A stretch of 64,000 nt of DNA from Tachypleus tridentatus (lineage: Eukaryota; Arthropoda; Merostomata; Xiphosura; Limulidae). The notes below the pieces were generated by a model, which searched no databases, was not told where the DNA came from, and was given only the letters and a program-made list of their open reading frames with translations. The DNA lies in contig NC_134828.1 of NCBI RefSeq assembly GCF_004210375.1, forward strand, positions 20,452,400 through 20,516,399, in the 5' to 3' direction. Every line of letters begins with the position of its first letter. Position 1 is the first letter of the stretch. This document shows, in pieces, positions 23,085 to 33,732 of this stretch. Both the position numbers and the translations under genes were made by a program.

Positions 23085-24860
23085 AGTAATTCTCACTTCT
23101 CCCAGTGTTTCATTTCACTGTCATGTTCTTGTTGCCAAACATAGTGTTCACCTACTGATAAGTTGTGATTGATCCGTTTCTTAATTTGAACTGACTGTCA
23201 TTCAAGTACTGTTTAATCATGAATTATTTTATGTGATTTCTGGCAACATTGACAATCATTCTTCTCTAGTATCTTACTAGCACCATCTTTGTAGGTAACT
23301 CTAACTGCTTGATTTGAGATTCTTGTTGGTTGCAAACTTGCAATCATATCACAATAAGTCTCATTTTCTAACAAGTGTAGTATCTCCCATTTGTCTGACG
23401 ACTTCTTGTCACCTGTGGTGGCATCCTGCTTGTAATCCCTCTTGTTGGCTTTGAATGGTTATGATTGGATTTGCCTGTTATGTTCTCCCCATGGGCTTCC
23501 ACATACTATTTTGCCAGCTTGATCATCTTTATCATGTCATTTGGTGCTCTTTCTGGTACAAAAAATGACATGTAAGTGGAGTACATGATAATGAATTATT
23601 CATCTGTTAGTAGGATTACCAGTCCTTCAAAACTATCTTCACACTTGGCCATGTAAATTCACCTTGTGAAATATTGCTGTATACATGCCACAAACTGAAA
23701 TATAGTTTCTCTAGTGTCAACTTTGCCTTTTCTAAATTCTAACAAAAACCATCCTATGCAATTTCATTGCATTTCAGCAAGGCAATTTTTTAACATATTC
23801 TAGTCCATGGCATCTTCTGATATTACACCTACATACACTTGTAGTCCTTTTACTGTGAAAAGGAAACTAAGCCAAAATGTCAAATTGTTTTGTCCCAGTT
23901 TTGACCTTGAGGGTGAATCTTTCACTTCTCATTAGATCATTCATGTTGTCTTTCTATTCATCAAGTTCTGTCAGCCCATTGTTAATGATCCTTCAATTTG
24001 CTTGTTAAACTTAGTGACTTCAAGTTGTACTGTTATATTCTCTTTGTTTTTTAGTCTCTCCTCTCTCTCAGTTTCCAGTTTTTTCATTTCTTTTTTCAGC
24101 CTTTATTTTTCTTCTCTTTTTTGTTGTTTGTTTCTCTCTTTATGTCTTGTTGTTGTGTAACAAACTCTCATATATCACCATCTTTAAGGCTAAGTTATTT
24201 GCCCTTCACCATCCACTTATCAAAGCCAGTTAAAATGGTGTATATGTGGCCTCTACAATATTTATTCTATTGCTTCAGCTGTGAATTTATAGGCTTATGC
24301 TTTACAGTAAGTGTCTGACTTGTTGGCATTTCAACAGTGAAGAAACAGCATAGAGTTCACTTTTTTTTTAAATAATAGTAAATTAAAGCAAGTCAAACAT
24401 ATATTCAAATGTTCATTACACTGTTGGCTATTACAGTTGTATCCAAATCTTTAAATTGTTGTCTCCTTTTCTTAAAGATCACACAATCTTGTTCATATTA
24501 TATAATTTTTACTTTGTTGTTACAATACAGTCTGTGATAATTTCACTTCAGAAATAGCCAGAATACACTCTTTATGGCTAAACTCCCACTCAGACTGTCT
24601 AGATATATCTAAGTGACCAACTCAAAGTGCATTTTGATGCATATTTGTTGTCTGAAAGAGGCCTCAGTTGCTTTACACAATGGTCTTCATGGGATATTAT
24701 GATGCAATAATTTGTGATAGTGTGTAAACCTTGGAAGGTTCTACTGACATGATTCAGCAATATACAACAAGTGCCAATTCACAACAATTTAATCAAAGTA
24801 TGATACATGCACAGCTATGTAACAAACCTGTGGTAAACCATCTCCACAAAAAAGAAGTGA
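23085..24860 (-). mobile_element. Gmr1-like Ty3/gypsy fossil, 5' part only
   Basis: Minus-strand fossil matching 49945-51725 of contig 3. It retains the 5' LTR (about 24312-24860) and a gag-like region. It stops abruptly at 23085, where the longer copy continues into protease and pol. It is broken in many places and old. The sharp edge marks a deletion or assembly junction. Confidence 0.65.
24312..24860 (-). repeat. LTR of the truncated Gmr1-like fossil
   Basis: It corresponds to 51177-51725 in contig 3, which is similar to 47018-47640, so this is the 5' LTR of the minus-strand element. It starts TGTCTGAC. The outer boundary is approximate. Confidence 0.55.
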
Positions 24861-25359
24861 ATTTAACACCAAAGATGTATTCAAACTGTTTAAATCTACC
24901 TGTTCATTGAGAGCATATGAAAATAAGTTCATACCATGAATGTGATGTTATGTAGAAGATCTTGTAACATAAATTTTCAATTAATTTTGATTTTGCCATT
25001 GGTTATAATCATACACAACATTATAGCAAAGTTCTTGAGAAAACTTAGTTTCCTTCCTGAGTTTTAAAGTATAATCATAGTATAAATAAACTTTTGTATC
25101 TCAATAAGAAAATAAATGCTTTAATTAGCAAAGATGTATTTCCAACATTCAAGTGCAATATATATTTTTTTTATATGTTAGTAATGTAAATGTATTTGGA
25201 AGAAGTGAAGAGGCATGTCACTTAAAGATTATTCATGTCTCTAGGAAATATTCAAAATACTTTTTGGATTGATGTGGTAAATTTTGTTCCACCCTTGACT
25301 ATCTCACATAGTGTAAAATTGTAAGAACTCAGCAGATGGGACCTTTATCAGCAGCCTCC
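24861..25359 (+). other. Intron between LTR fossil and minisatellite
   Basis: AT-rich sequence also found at 51726-52224. No exon or RNA gene is recognised. Confidence 0.5.
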
Positions 25360-26770
25360 ATGGAAAATGGTGCATACCAGCGTGGATACAGTCACGTTCT
25401 CAGTTAATTATATTAAATCTCCATTTATATAAAAGTATATATCATGTTCTTCAGTAATTTTTTATATCTACTTACAAGGGAATAGTTAATACCAGTGTGG
25501 ATTCCACCATGGTATCAAGTGATTGCAATTAATTTTATTTCTATTTACAAGATAAATTGTATGTACCAGGGTAGATATAATGTTCTCACGTAACTGTTTT
25601 TATCACATTATAAGAAAAGTGATGCATTTCATGCTTACAGAATTAAGAAATAAGAGTTTAAATGAAAGTAACTAACAAAGGATTAACAATCATATTGACA
25701 AAAGTCTTAAAGTAATGGGGACAAAATAAACTGAAGAAGCAAAAATATAAAAGTTCTGAGGTTACATGGAGAATGGTACATATCATTGTGGATATCTTTG
25801 AACTAATTGTTTTAATGTCTAATTACATGGAGAATGGTAGATATCATTGTGGATATCTTTGAAGTAATTGTTTTAATGTCTAATTACATGGAGAATGGTG
25901 CATATCATTGCGGATATCTTTGAACTAATTGTTTTAATGTCTAATTACATGGAGAATGGTACATATCATTGTGGATATCTTTGAAGTAATTCTTTTAATG
26001 TCTAATTACATGGAGAATGGTACGTATTGTGGATATTGTGAAGTAATTGTTTTAATGTCTAATTACATGGAGAATGGTACATATCATTGTGGATATCTTT
26101 GAAGTAATCGTTTTAGTGTCTAATTACATAGAGAATCGGTACATATCATTGTGGATATCTTTGAAGTAATTGTTTTAATGTCTAATTACTTGGAGAATGG
26201 TACATATCATTGTGGATATCTTTGAAGTAATTCTTTTAATGACTAATTACATGGAGAATGGTACGTATTGTGGATATTGTGAAGTAATTGTTTTAATGTC
26301 TAATTACATGGAGAATGGTACATATCATTGTGGATATCTTTGAAGTAATCGTTTTAGTGTCTAATTACATAGAGAATGGTACATATCATTGTGGATATCT
26401 TTGAAGTAATTGTTTTAATGTCTAATTACATGGAGAATGGTACATATCATTGGGGATATCTTTGAAGTAATTGTTTTAATGTCTAATTACATGGAGAATG
26501 GTACATATTGTGGATATCTTTGAAGTAATTGTTTTATTGTCTAATTACATGGAGAATGGTACATATTGTGGATGTCTTTGAAGTAATTGTTTTAATGTCT
26601 AATTACAAGGAGAAAGGCACATATCATTGTGGATATCTTTGAAGTAATTGTTATAATGTCTAATTACAAGGAGAAAGGCACATATCATTGTGGATATCTT
26701 GAAGTAATTGTTTTCATGTGTAGTTACATGATGAATAATATTTACCATTGTGGATTTCTTCAGGTAGTTG
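25360..26770 (+). repeat. 61-bp minisatellite, about 16 clear units plus decayed flanks
   Basis: The unit holds TGGAGAATGGTACATATCAT, then TGTGGATATCTTTGAAGTAA and TTGTTTTAATG. Sixteen recognisable units run from about 25760 to 26700. Several are variant: two lack a few bases (GGTACGTATTGTGG), one has GAGAATCGG, and two late units have GGAGAAAGGCAC. Before the array, at 25360-25600, three loosely similar segments (GGATACAGTCACGTTCTCAG, ACCAGTGTGGATTCCACC, ACCAGGGTAGATATAATG) look like older decayed units. The matching array in contig 3 is much more uniform. Confidence 0.92.
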
Positions 26771-27189
26771 TTCCCCTCATTCTGGATTCCTGTGATTGGT
26801 GAGGGGACCTCCCAGGGGAGGTTCTGTTCTTTTAGTTTACCTCTTTTGTGATCTAAAGATCCACCAACATGTGTGTTGTGCATGGTGACCCATGAAGAGG
26901 AGGAGAAGATCCTGATGGTTGAGGGGTCCAACCCTAACATACCACTGTGGCCTTGAATTCCTGTAGATGGGCAGCCTTGGGGTGGCTCCCCTTGGGTCAG
27001 TTGGCTGGTTCACTTGGCCTAGGGTTAACCAAGTACCAGTGTTGGATGTTCTCAGCAGGTGTTGTGGACATTGTATCTGATGCTGGTGTTTGGGTATAGT
27101 GCTCATGAAACCCTGGTGTTGCTCCAGTGTTCTTGTTTGGCATTGTAATGCCATCCACTCATGGGGCTTTATGGTGGGTGGGGACAGTG

Positions 27190-28460
27190 GACACCGAAAA
27201 ATTCATTTTTATTATGGACCATCCAAATAAAAAAGTTAACCAAAATAGTGAAAAACAGTTTATGAGTAAACAATAACATCTTGAAGATTCTGAGCAGCAA
27301 TCTTTAACATTTGTAACTTCTGTACCTTATTTTATTATACTACATTTTCTTTCAGACAAACCTTTAGGGCAAATGTCTCCCTTTTTCATTCAGAAGGGAC
27401 CAGAAGGTCTCACTGGCTCTCCAAAGTTGGTCAGAAGGATTCGCTCTTGTGACATATTGGTAGAAATATCCACATCTCGAGCACAGTGAATTCCTCTTAC
27501 ATTCCAAGGCAATATACCTATTGAGGTTATGCCTCATTCAACTTTGAATTCGTAACAAGAAGTTATTGTTGATAGGGATTTGAAGAACATCCTGAGTCAG
27601 AGATTCCCACTGGTTTCTCCCACCACAAGGAGTTTCTTCAGTAAGGTGTATCTCCACTCCCAAAGATGGAATTATGATGCCGATCAATGTCCTCATTTTA
27701 ACATTTACATCACAGCATCCACCTGCTACCAACAAGGCAGGTTATTTTAACTGCAAGGTACGGCCATACATTCCAAACCCTCTCGGATAGTTCCCGGTGT
27801 CAGCCATTTCATCACTCGGAGACATCATGTCTTGGTTCCTTGACATGTGCTCGTTGCAGTGGCAAGGATTATGGTGCCTCTGAGTATGAAACAGACCCTT
27901 GTTGCATCACTTGCAATGGCTCTCACCCATCTTACTTTTATTCTTGCCCTAAATGGTTGGAAGGAATAAAAAGGTACAGTGTTTAAAGACGATTCAAAAC
28001 ATTACTTGCCCTGAGGCTTGAAAATTGCTATCTACCACTTTATGTTTGACTTATGCTGATGCACTTCATTCCACTACTACAGTGGGAGTGCAGACATCTC
28101 TCTGTACCTCCAAAAGAATCATTCTCAAAACAAACAGAAAGTCTTCTGACTTTTAAAAAAAGTTAATGAATCAATGTCAACACCCATCTTTGTCTCTAAC
28201 ATTAATTTCAGCAAACCCCAATATCTGCTTCCTTTGGTTTTGGTTACACTTTCTTCTCCTTTCCCAAGGTGCAAAATGATCATTTGTTTGCACCCTAAGT
28301 CACTGGAATCCTCTTCTAACAACAAAGACTTGCCCAATCAACTCAGGGTAGGATCCATTGAGGTTGGTAAACCTCCCTCGAATAAAGACAATAAAGAAAT
28401 AAAACATGGTCTGCACCCAATTTGCCTAAACATAAATAAAAGTAGCCACCTTGATACAAT
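27190..28460 (+). pseudogene. LINE ORF1 (gag-like), broken
   Basis: Frames carry segments typical of Jockey-group ORF1: PLGQMSPFFIQKGPEGLTGS near 27362, IPIEVMPHSTLN near 27516, and a zinc-knuckle region from about 27770 with CARCSGKDYGASEYETDPCC and GSHPSYFYSCPKWLE. The C-terminal part (SMSTPIFVSNINFSKPQYLL, 28174 on) is an uninterrupted frame to 28461. At least five stops or frame changes occur across the ORF. The product would have bound the LINE RNA. Confidence 0.75.
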
Positions 28461-28539
28461 GTAAACTATTGAAGTTTACATTCTAATCTGGGTGACATCA
28501 AAACACTTATTTCTTCCTACCATCCTGTATGTCTTTCCT

Positions 28540-31500
28540 TGCAGGAAATCTTTCTGAAACTTGCTGATACAATCACCTTTCAGCAGTTTTTTTTTGTACA
28601 GAAATGACAGGCTGTGTGATGGACAAGTGCATGGAGGGGTAGCACTGTTGGTTGATCAGCATGTGCTTACCCTGTCTTTGTTACTCAACACACCCTTGGA
28701 GGCTGTAGCCATTTGTGTTTCTTTGTGTCGTATCATCACTGTTTGTTCTCTCTACCTGTTGCCTAGAGAGACCTATGATCAATCAGACCTTGATGCTCTC
28801 ATTAAACAGTTGCCATCTCCATTTTAATGCTGGGGGGCTTTAATGGAAATCGTCCCCTCTGAGGAAGTGCTGATATTGATGGGAGGGTCACTCCGTAGAG
28901 TGTATGCTCTCTGATCACAACTTTTCTCTCTTCAATAGTGGTTCTTATACTTATTTTCATGCATCTTGTCAGTTCTTTACTGCTTTTGATCTCTCCATTT
29001 ACTCCCCTTCACTATTCTCCCACTTTTCGTGGAGGGTTGACAATAACCCATGCAGCAGTGATAATTTTTCTACAATTTTGAGAGAGACTGGCTGTGGTCA
29101 ATGCCACCCAACCCATGTGCACCAATGGAAAAAGGATCAAGCAAACTTGCTCTCTTTTACTGTTCTTACAGAACTTGATCCTGCCATCATCTGTATGCCA
29201 TCAATAGATGACTGTGTGACAGCAATAACTGACTGTATTGTACAGAAAGCTGCTCAAAGTATTCCTAAAGCCTTGACATATTTTCACAATATCATCATCT
29301 GTGGTGGAATCTTGCCTGCCACATGGCACAGAAGACTCAAAAATGGACGTGGGATACTTTTCATAGGTATCCCACATTCTCGAATCGCATCGCTTTCCAA
29401 CAGGCCCGTGCACATGCTTGGTGGGTAATATGTCAAAGCCAGAAGGACTCTTGGATTAAGTTCACAACCAACATATCTTTTATCACCAGTTGGGCAGAGT
29501 AATCACTTCTTTCCTTTGAGCTGATTGTCTCTGTGACTATAATCGTCCCCTTACACTGGCTCTTCATCAGTCTGTCAGTACATTCGGTTGGATCTGATGA
29601 TGTGCACAATGAAATGCTGTGCTATCTCTTTCCTGCTTCTCTTGCTGTTTTTTTATTGTTTTCAACCAGATCTGGCAGGAGAATGTTTTCCTGATGCCTG
29701 GCACTGAGCTATATTCCCATCTTTCTCTAAGCCTGGGAAGGATCCGAAGATTCCTTCAAACTACCATCCAATTGCTTTGATGAAATGTCTCTGTAAGACC
29801 TCAGAGAGGATAGTTAAAGCTCGTCTTGTTTGGTTCCTTGAAGAAAATAACCTCCTCTCGCCCACCCAGTGTGTGTGTCCTAACGACAGTGCTCCACCAT
29901 GGACCACTTGATTCAACCTGAAACATTAATCAGAGAAGCTTTTCTCAAATGACAAAATCTTGTATCAATATTCTTTGATATTGAGAAGGCTTGTGACACA
30001 ACATGGAGGTATGGCATTTCTGAGACCTCCATATATATGGGTTACTTGGCCATTTACCCATGTTTATTAAAAAATTTTTAATGGACAGGTGATTCCAAGT
30101 TCATGTGGGTTCAACACATTCCCGTTTTATCTACAGGAACTTGGAGTTCTTCAGGGCTGTGTTTTGAGTGACACATTTTTCAGTATAAAGATTAATGCCA
30201 TCACTGAACTACTCCCTCTTACTGTTGCATATGGTCTCTATGTCAATGACTTTCACATTTCATGTCAATCATCAAACATGCAGTATATTGAGCGACAGCT
30301 ACAAACTGCCCTCAATTGTTTTCTGAAGTGGATCACTGCAAACAGTTTTAATTCTCTCTCTCTAAAACTGTTTGTATGCACTTTTGCCACCAATGGGGTA
30401 TTCACCCTGATCTTGAACTTAATATTGGTGAAGTTGTGCTAACTGTGGACTTATCTTTGACTGAAAGCTGAGCTTCATAACACATACCAAGCAGCTACAG
30501 GTCAAATGTACAAGAGCACTGAACATCCTCCACGTCCACTCTTGCACATCTTGGGAGTGGATCAATGTTCTTTGCTAAAGATATATCAGGCTATTACTTG
30601 ATCAAAACTAGAGTATGGATCACTGGTCTATGGCTCTGCCAGCACCTTGGCCTTCAAGATCATCATCAGGGACTTCAGCTCTGCACCAGGGCTTTCAGCA
30701 CTTCCCCTGTTCATAGCTTATACGTAGAATCTCATGAACTTTCTTTGCACCTCTGCTGTTTGCAACTGTCTTTACTGTATGCTTCAAAACTTCAGTCCTT
30801 ACCATAACATTCCACCTGGGATTATGTTTTCCTTCCTCAGTGGGCCATGCTTTTGCAAAATAGACAATCAGCCATTGCTCCTTTTGGCCTTTGTATCCAA
30901 GTACAGTTGGATGAATTGGGTCTATCCTTGGAAACATTTGCTGTATCCACTGGTCAGCTCATCCTACCATGGCTATTACAGTCCCAAGATGTAACCTTTC
31001 TTTAAGTCATCTGAGAAAAGCAGACACTCCTGATTGGAAATACTGTATGTTATTTGCAGAACATCTTTCAAACCACCCTTCCATTCCTATTTATACAGAT
31101 GGTTCAAAATCAGGTGACTCTGTGGGCTCAGCCATGGTTTGGTGGTTGTGCAGAGAATCCTCTCTACAGTTTCTGTGTTCACTGCTGAACTGTATGTCAT
31201 TTCTCTTGTCCTGTATCACACAGAAGCTAAGCAGTACTCAAATTGTACTATTTATACTGATTCGCTTAGTTCTCTACTGGTCCTTGAATTGTTTCATCTT
31301 AGTTCTTACTGATATTCAAAATCGACTGGCCCATTTCTCTTTAACATCTACTTCTGTCCAGTGTTTCTAGATACTGGGCCACATTGGTATTTGCAGGAAC
31401 GAGCTTGGTGACACTGCAGATAAATCTGTCTGCTCTGGCTCTATCACTGCTGTTTCTGTTCCATACGTGGACTATGGTCCTGTATTCAAGGCTCATCTCT

Positions 31501-31550
31501 ATGCCAGTTAGCAGTCGACTTGGAAGTGAGCAACGTGAAAACAAGCTTTT
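28540..31550 (+). pseudogene. LINE ORF2: endonuclease, reverse transcriptase, RNase H; broken
   Basis: The endonuclease part includes LYRNDRLCDGQVHGGVALLV (28596 on), ICSLYLLP-like residues and LMLGGFNGN (D of the usual GDFN replaced). Next comes SDHNFSLFNSGSYTYFHA (28910 on). The RT part has NYHPIALMKCLCKTSERIV (29760 on), FDIEKACDTTWRYGI (29970 on), LGVLQGCVLSDTFFSIKINA (30137 on) and YVNDFHISC (30238 on), where the usual YVDD active site has Asn for the first Asp. RNase H begins IYTDGSKSGDSVGSAM (31090 on) and later YTDSLSSLL-like residues. There are many frame changes and stops. The RNase H domain argues for the I-like side of the Jockey superfamily. Confidence 0.85.
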
Positions 31551-32658
31551 CTAAATAAAACGTGCTATTGGACTTTGGCTATCTTGCTTTCTTAAGGACC
31601 AGAAATGGAAAGAGGAAATTGTCCTAACTAGACTACACATTGGTCACAGTTTTTTAAATCATCGTTTTCTTTTATCTGGGACTGATGCACCAATGTATTG
31701 TGTGTTACATTAAGCCACATTTTACTGTTTCGCTGTCATTACGACTTAATTATGGCACCATTTTAAACATGTTTTGTCCCAAGGTTTATTTGTTAGATAT
31801 TGTTATTGGCGATGGTGACATTGTCCACCTTTGAAATGTTTTTAGTTGTTTAAAGTCTATTAATCTTTTTAATGCTATTTAAGTTTGTTTTTTTTTACTT
31901 TATATATTAGACATTTTTTTGATGTGATTCACTTTTAAGGATCAAAGTACATCTAGTTCAATCTAAAATTAGAAAATGGCCATAACATCCAATAACTTGA
32001 AACCAGGAATGGAAAGACCAATTTCAGGTGACTAATGCTACTTTTTAACTACCTGTTGGTCATTCTGGCAAGTTATGATAATTATAATTATGCTATAAAA
32101 AGTCCTTCACAACTTGTATTACTGTAGTTTTCTTCTTACTGCTGTAGACTAGATGTAAAAGTTGGATTTAATGCTATTTGTGTTTTTAATTCAAAAATGT
32201 AACTTTGTTTTGTTTTATTTTAATTTCCTTTAATGAATTTTAATAATTTTACTTTACTTTTAACTTTTAACCAGATGTTTGGTGCACATAGCCTGGTTGC
32301 TAGAACACCAAATCAACCAGCCATCCATGTAATTGTTTCCATGTCTAGTTGCATGGAAATGTTACATTATATTTGGGGGTATCATCATATCATCAGATAT
32401 TATTCTTTTATCTTAGTAACAGTGAATTAGAAGTATGTTTTTTTATTATGCTGCTTTCAGCTGTGTTTTCTTTTTCATGCTAAAAAATGTTTAAAAGGTT
32501 TAGAAAGATATTTAACATGATTCTCTATCTCAGTTGTGTTTTTCTTTTGTTAGTTTACTTTTTTATATATATATATATACTAGTTTTTCTGTATTCGTCA
32601 GACACTGAAATGTAGTTTGTTAAGATTTTAGGGAGTATGTGTTTGTTTTTTCTTCCAG

Positions 32659-32799
32659 ACTACACATGTTGACAGATATGGAGAAAGCAGTCTAAGTTTT
32701 TTACAGGTCTCTGCCCTTCATTTCAAGGAAGCTACTCCTCAGTCAGTAGATTGAACTCCACTCTTAGAAGAGTGGAGAGGAAGAAGAAAATTGGTTCAA
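32659..32799 (+). pseudogene. ATR FAT-domain exon with stop and frameshift (copy A)
   Basis: The acceptor TCTTCCAG ends at 32658 and the donor GTATGT follows 32799. It begins LHMLTDMEKAV, aligning with human ATR LHMLCELEHSI. After a frame change near GTCTAAGTTTTTT it continues SALHFKEATPQSVD, then a TGA where human has Trp (SLNW), then TPLLEEWRGRRKLVQ, which leads in phase into the next exon. The TGA is present in both copies (also 59484-59623), so it is not a random sequencing error. The T run differs in length between copies (six versus five). This exon alone would truncate the protein. Confidence 0.82.
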
Positions 32800-33589
32800 G
32801 TATGTGTTTCAGGTTTTACTTTTATTGCAAATAGAATATATAAAAACTGCAGTCTCAAAAGCTAGGAATGATTTTTTTTATCTAATGATATTGATAATTT
32901 AACTTATAGTTTGTATACATTACTGATTATTTCTTTAAAGCTTTAAAGATACCAAATGAGATGTGAAGAGAAAAATAGAAAGCACTTATCATTCTTGTTT
33001 TAAAAAAAAGTGTCTCATTATATATCGGGAGCAACTACTCTAATGATAAGAACTTCAACATTTATATCTTTGATATTGTACATTTTTAGGTACGAGAACA
33101 CATTTCTGAGTTTAAAAACATAAATTGTTTAAAGCAGATTATACAATATAAATAATAAAGAATCATTTAATGATCATATACACAAACGTTTTAAAATAAT
33201 TAGTATACTAATAATCAAAGTCTACATTAAAACAAAGATTAAAATTTTATTAATCTAACCTTGAACAGGCACTTATAGTTCTGTTTGTCTCTCTAGAAAT
33301 AATTAAAAGTAATATAGAAATGAAATTTACTGAAATACCATGACCCAAACTTAAAGATATACCATTTTAATTATAACAACTGTTTCATTGGTTTTCATAT
33401 AATATTTGTCTATTTTTACTTAATTCTTTATTTTAAAGGCTAAAATTTAGATGAATTATATTTTATGATTATAAATGTTTGTTAATTGTATATAACTTCC
33501 CTTTAAACAGTACTTAGTAGAGGAGATCTTGAATTAGAAATAATATTTTGTATTCATGAGTGTTTTTTTTAAACTTCTTTGTTTTACAG

Positions 33590-33732
33590 TCCTCACTTCG
33601 TTATCAGGAACCTCTTCTTAATCTGTACCGGGTTCTCCTTACAATAGCCAAGAACAACATTCCTGAGCAGACCAAAAAGATTGATTACGAAATCGTAACT
33701 TGCTGGTTACAAAGTGCAAAACTTGCCAGAAA
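33590..33732 (+). CDS. ATR FAT-domain exon (copy A)
   Basis: The acceptor GTTTTACAG ends at 33589 and the donor GTAGGT follows 33732. The exon is open from phase 0 to phase 2. It encodes SSLRYQEPLLNLYRVLLTIA followed by YEIVTCWLQSAKLAR. Human ATR has NSYRAKEPILALRRALLSL and MVGECWLQSARVAR. CWLQSA and the EP(I/L)L motif are strongly conserved in ATR orthologues. Identical in copy B (60415-60557). Confidence 0.92.

Larger units (their letters stand above)
26772..32325 (+). mobile_element. LINE (Jockey/I group, with RNase H), copy A
   Basis: A near full-length non-LTR retrotransposon on the plus strand. It has a GC-richer 5' leader (about 26772-27190), ORF1 with nucleic-acid-binding CCHC motifs (27190-28460), ORF2 with endonuclease, reverse transcriptase and RNase H (28540-31550), and a long 3' UTR. 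The end is ACACCAAATCAACCAGCC at about 32325, resembling the AACC-type tail of this LINE group in arthropods. Frames are broken throughout, so it cannot move by itself. Its orthologous copy is at 53588-59150 with the same breaks in most places, so the two are one insertion seen twice. Confidence 0.85.

Noticed and set aside
25760-26760. CRISPR-like array because of regular 61-bp spacing
   Set aside because: The whole unit repeats with no variable spacers. It is a minisatellite in an animal intron.
26599-27154. Minus-strand frames of 105-113 codons, also at 53652-53969
   Set aside because: They run antisense to the minisatellite and LINE 5' leader, and the peptides have no family resemblance.
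32233-32430. 65-codon plus-strand frame (and its copy at 59059) as an exon
   Set aside because: It lies across the 3' UTR and tail of the LINE.
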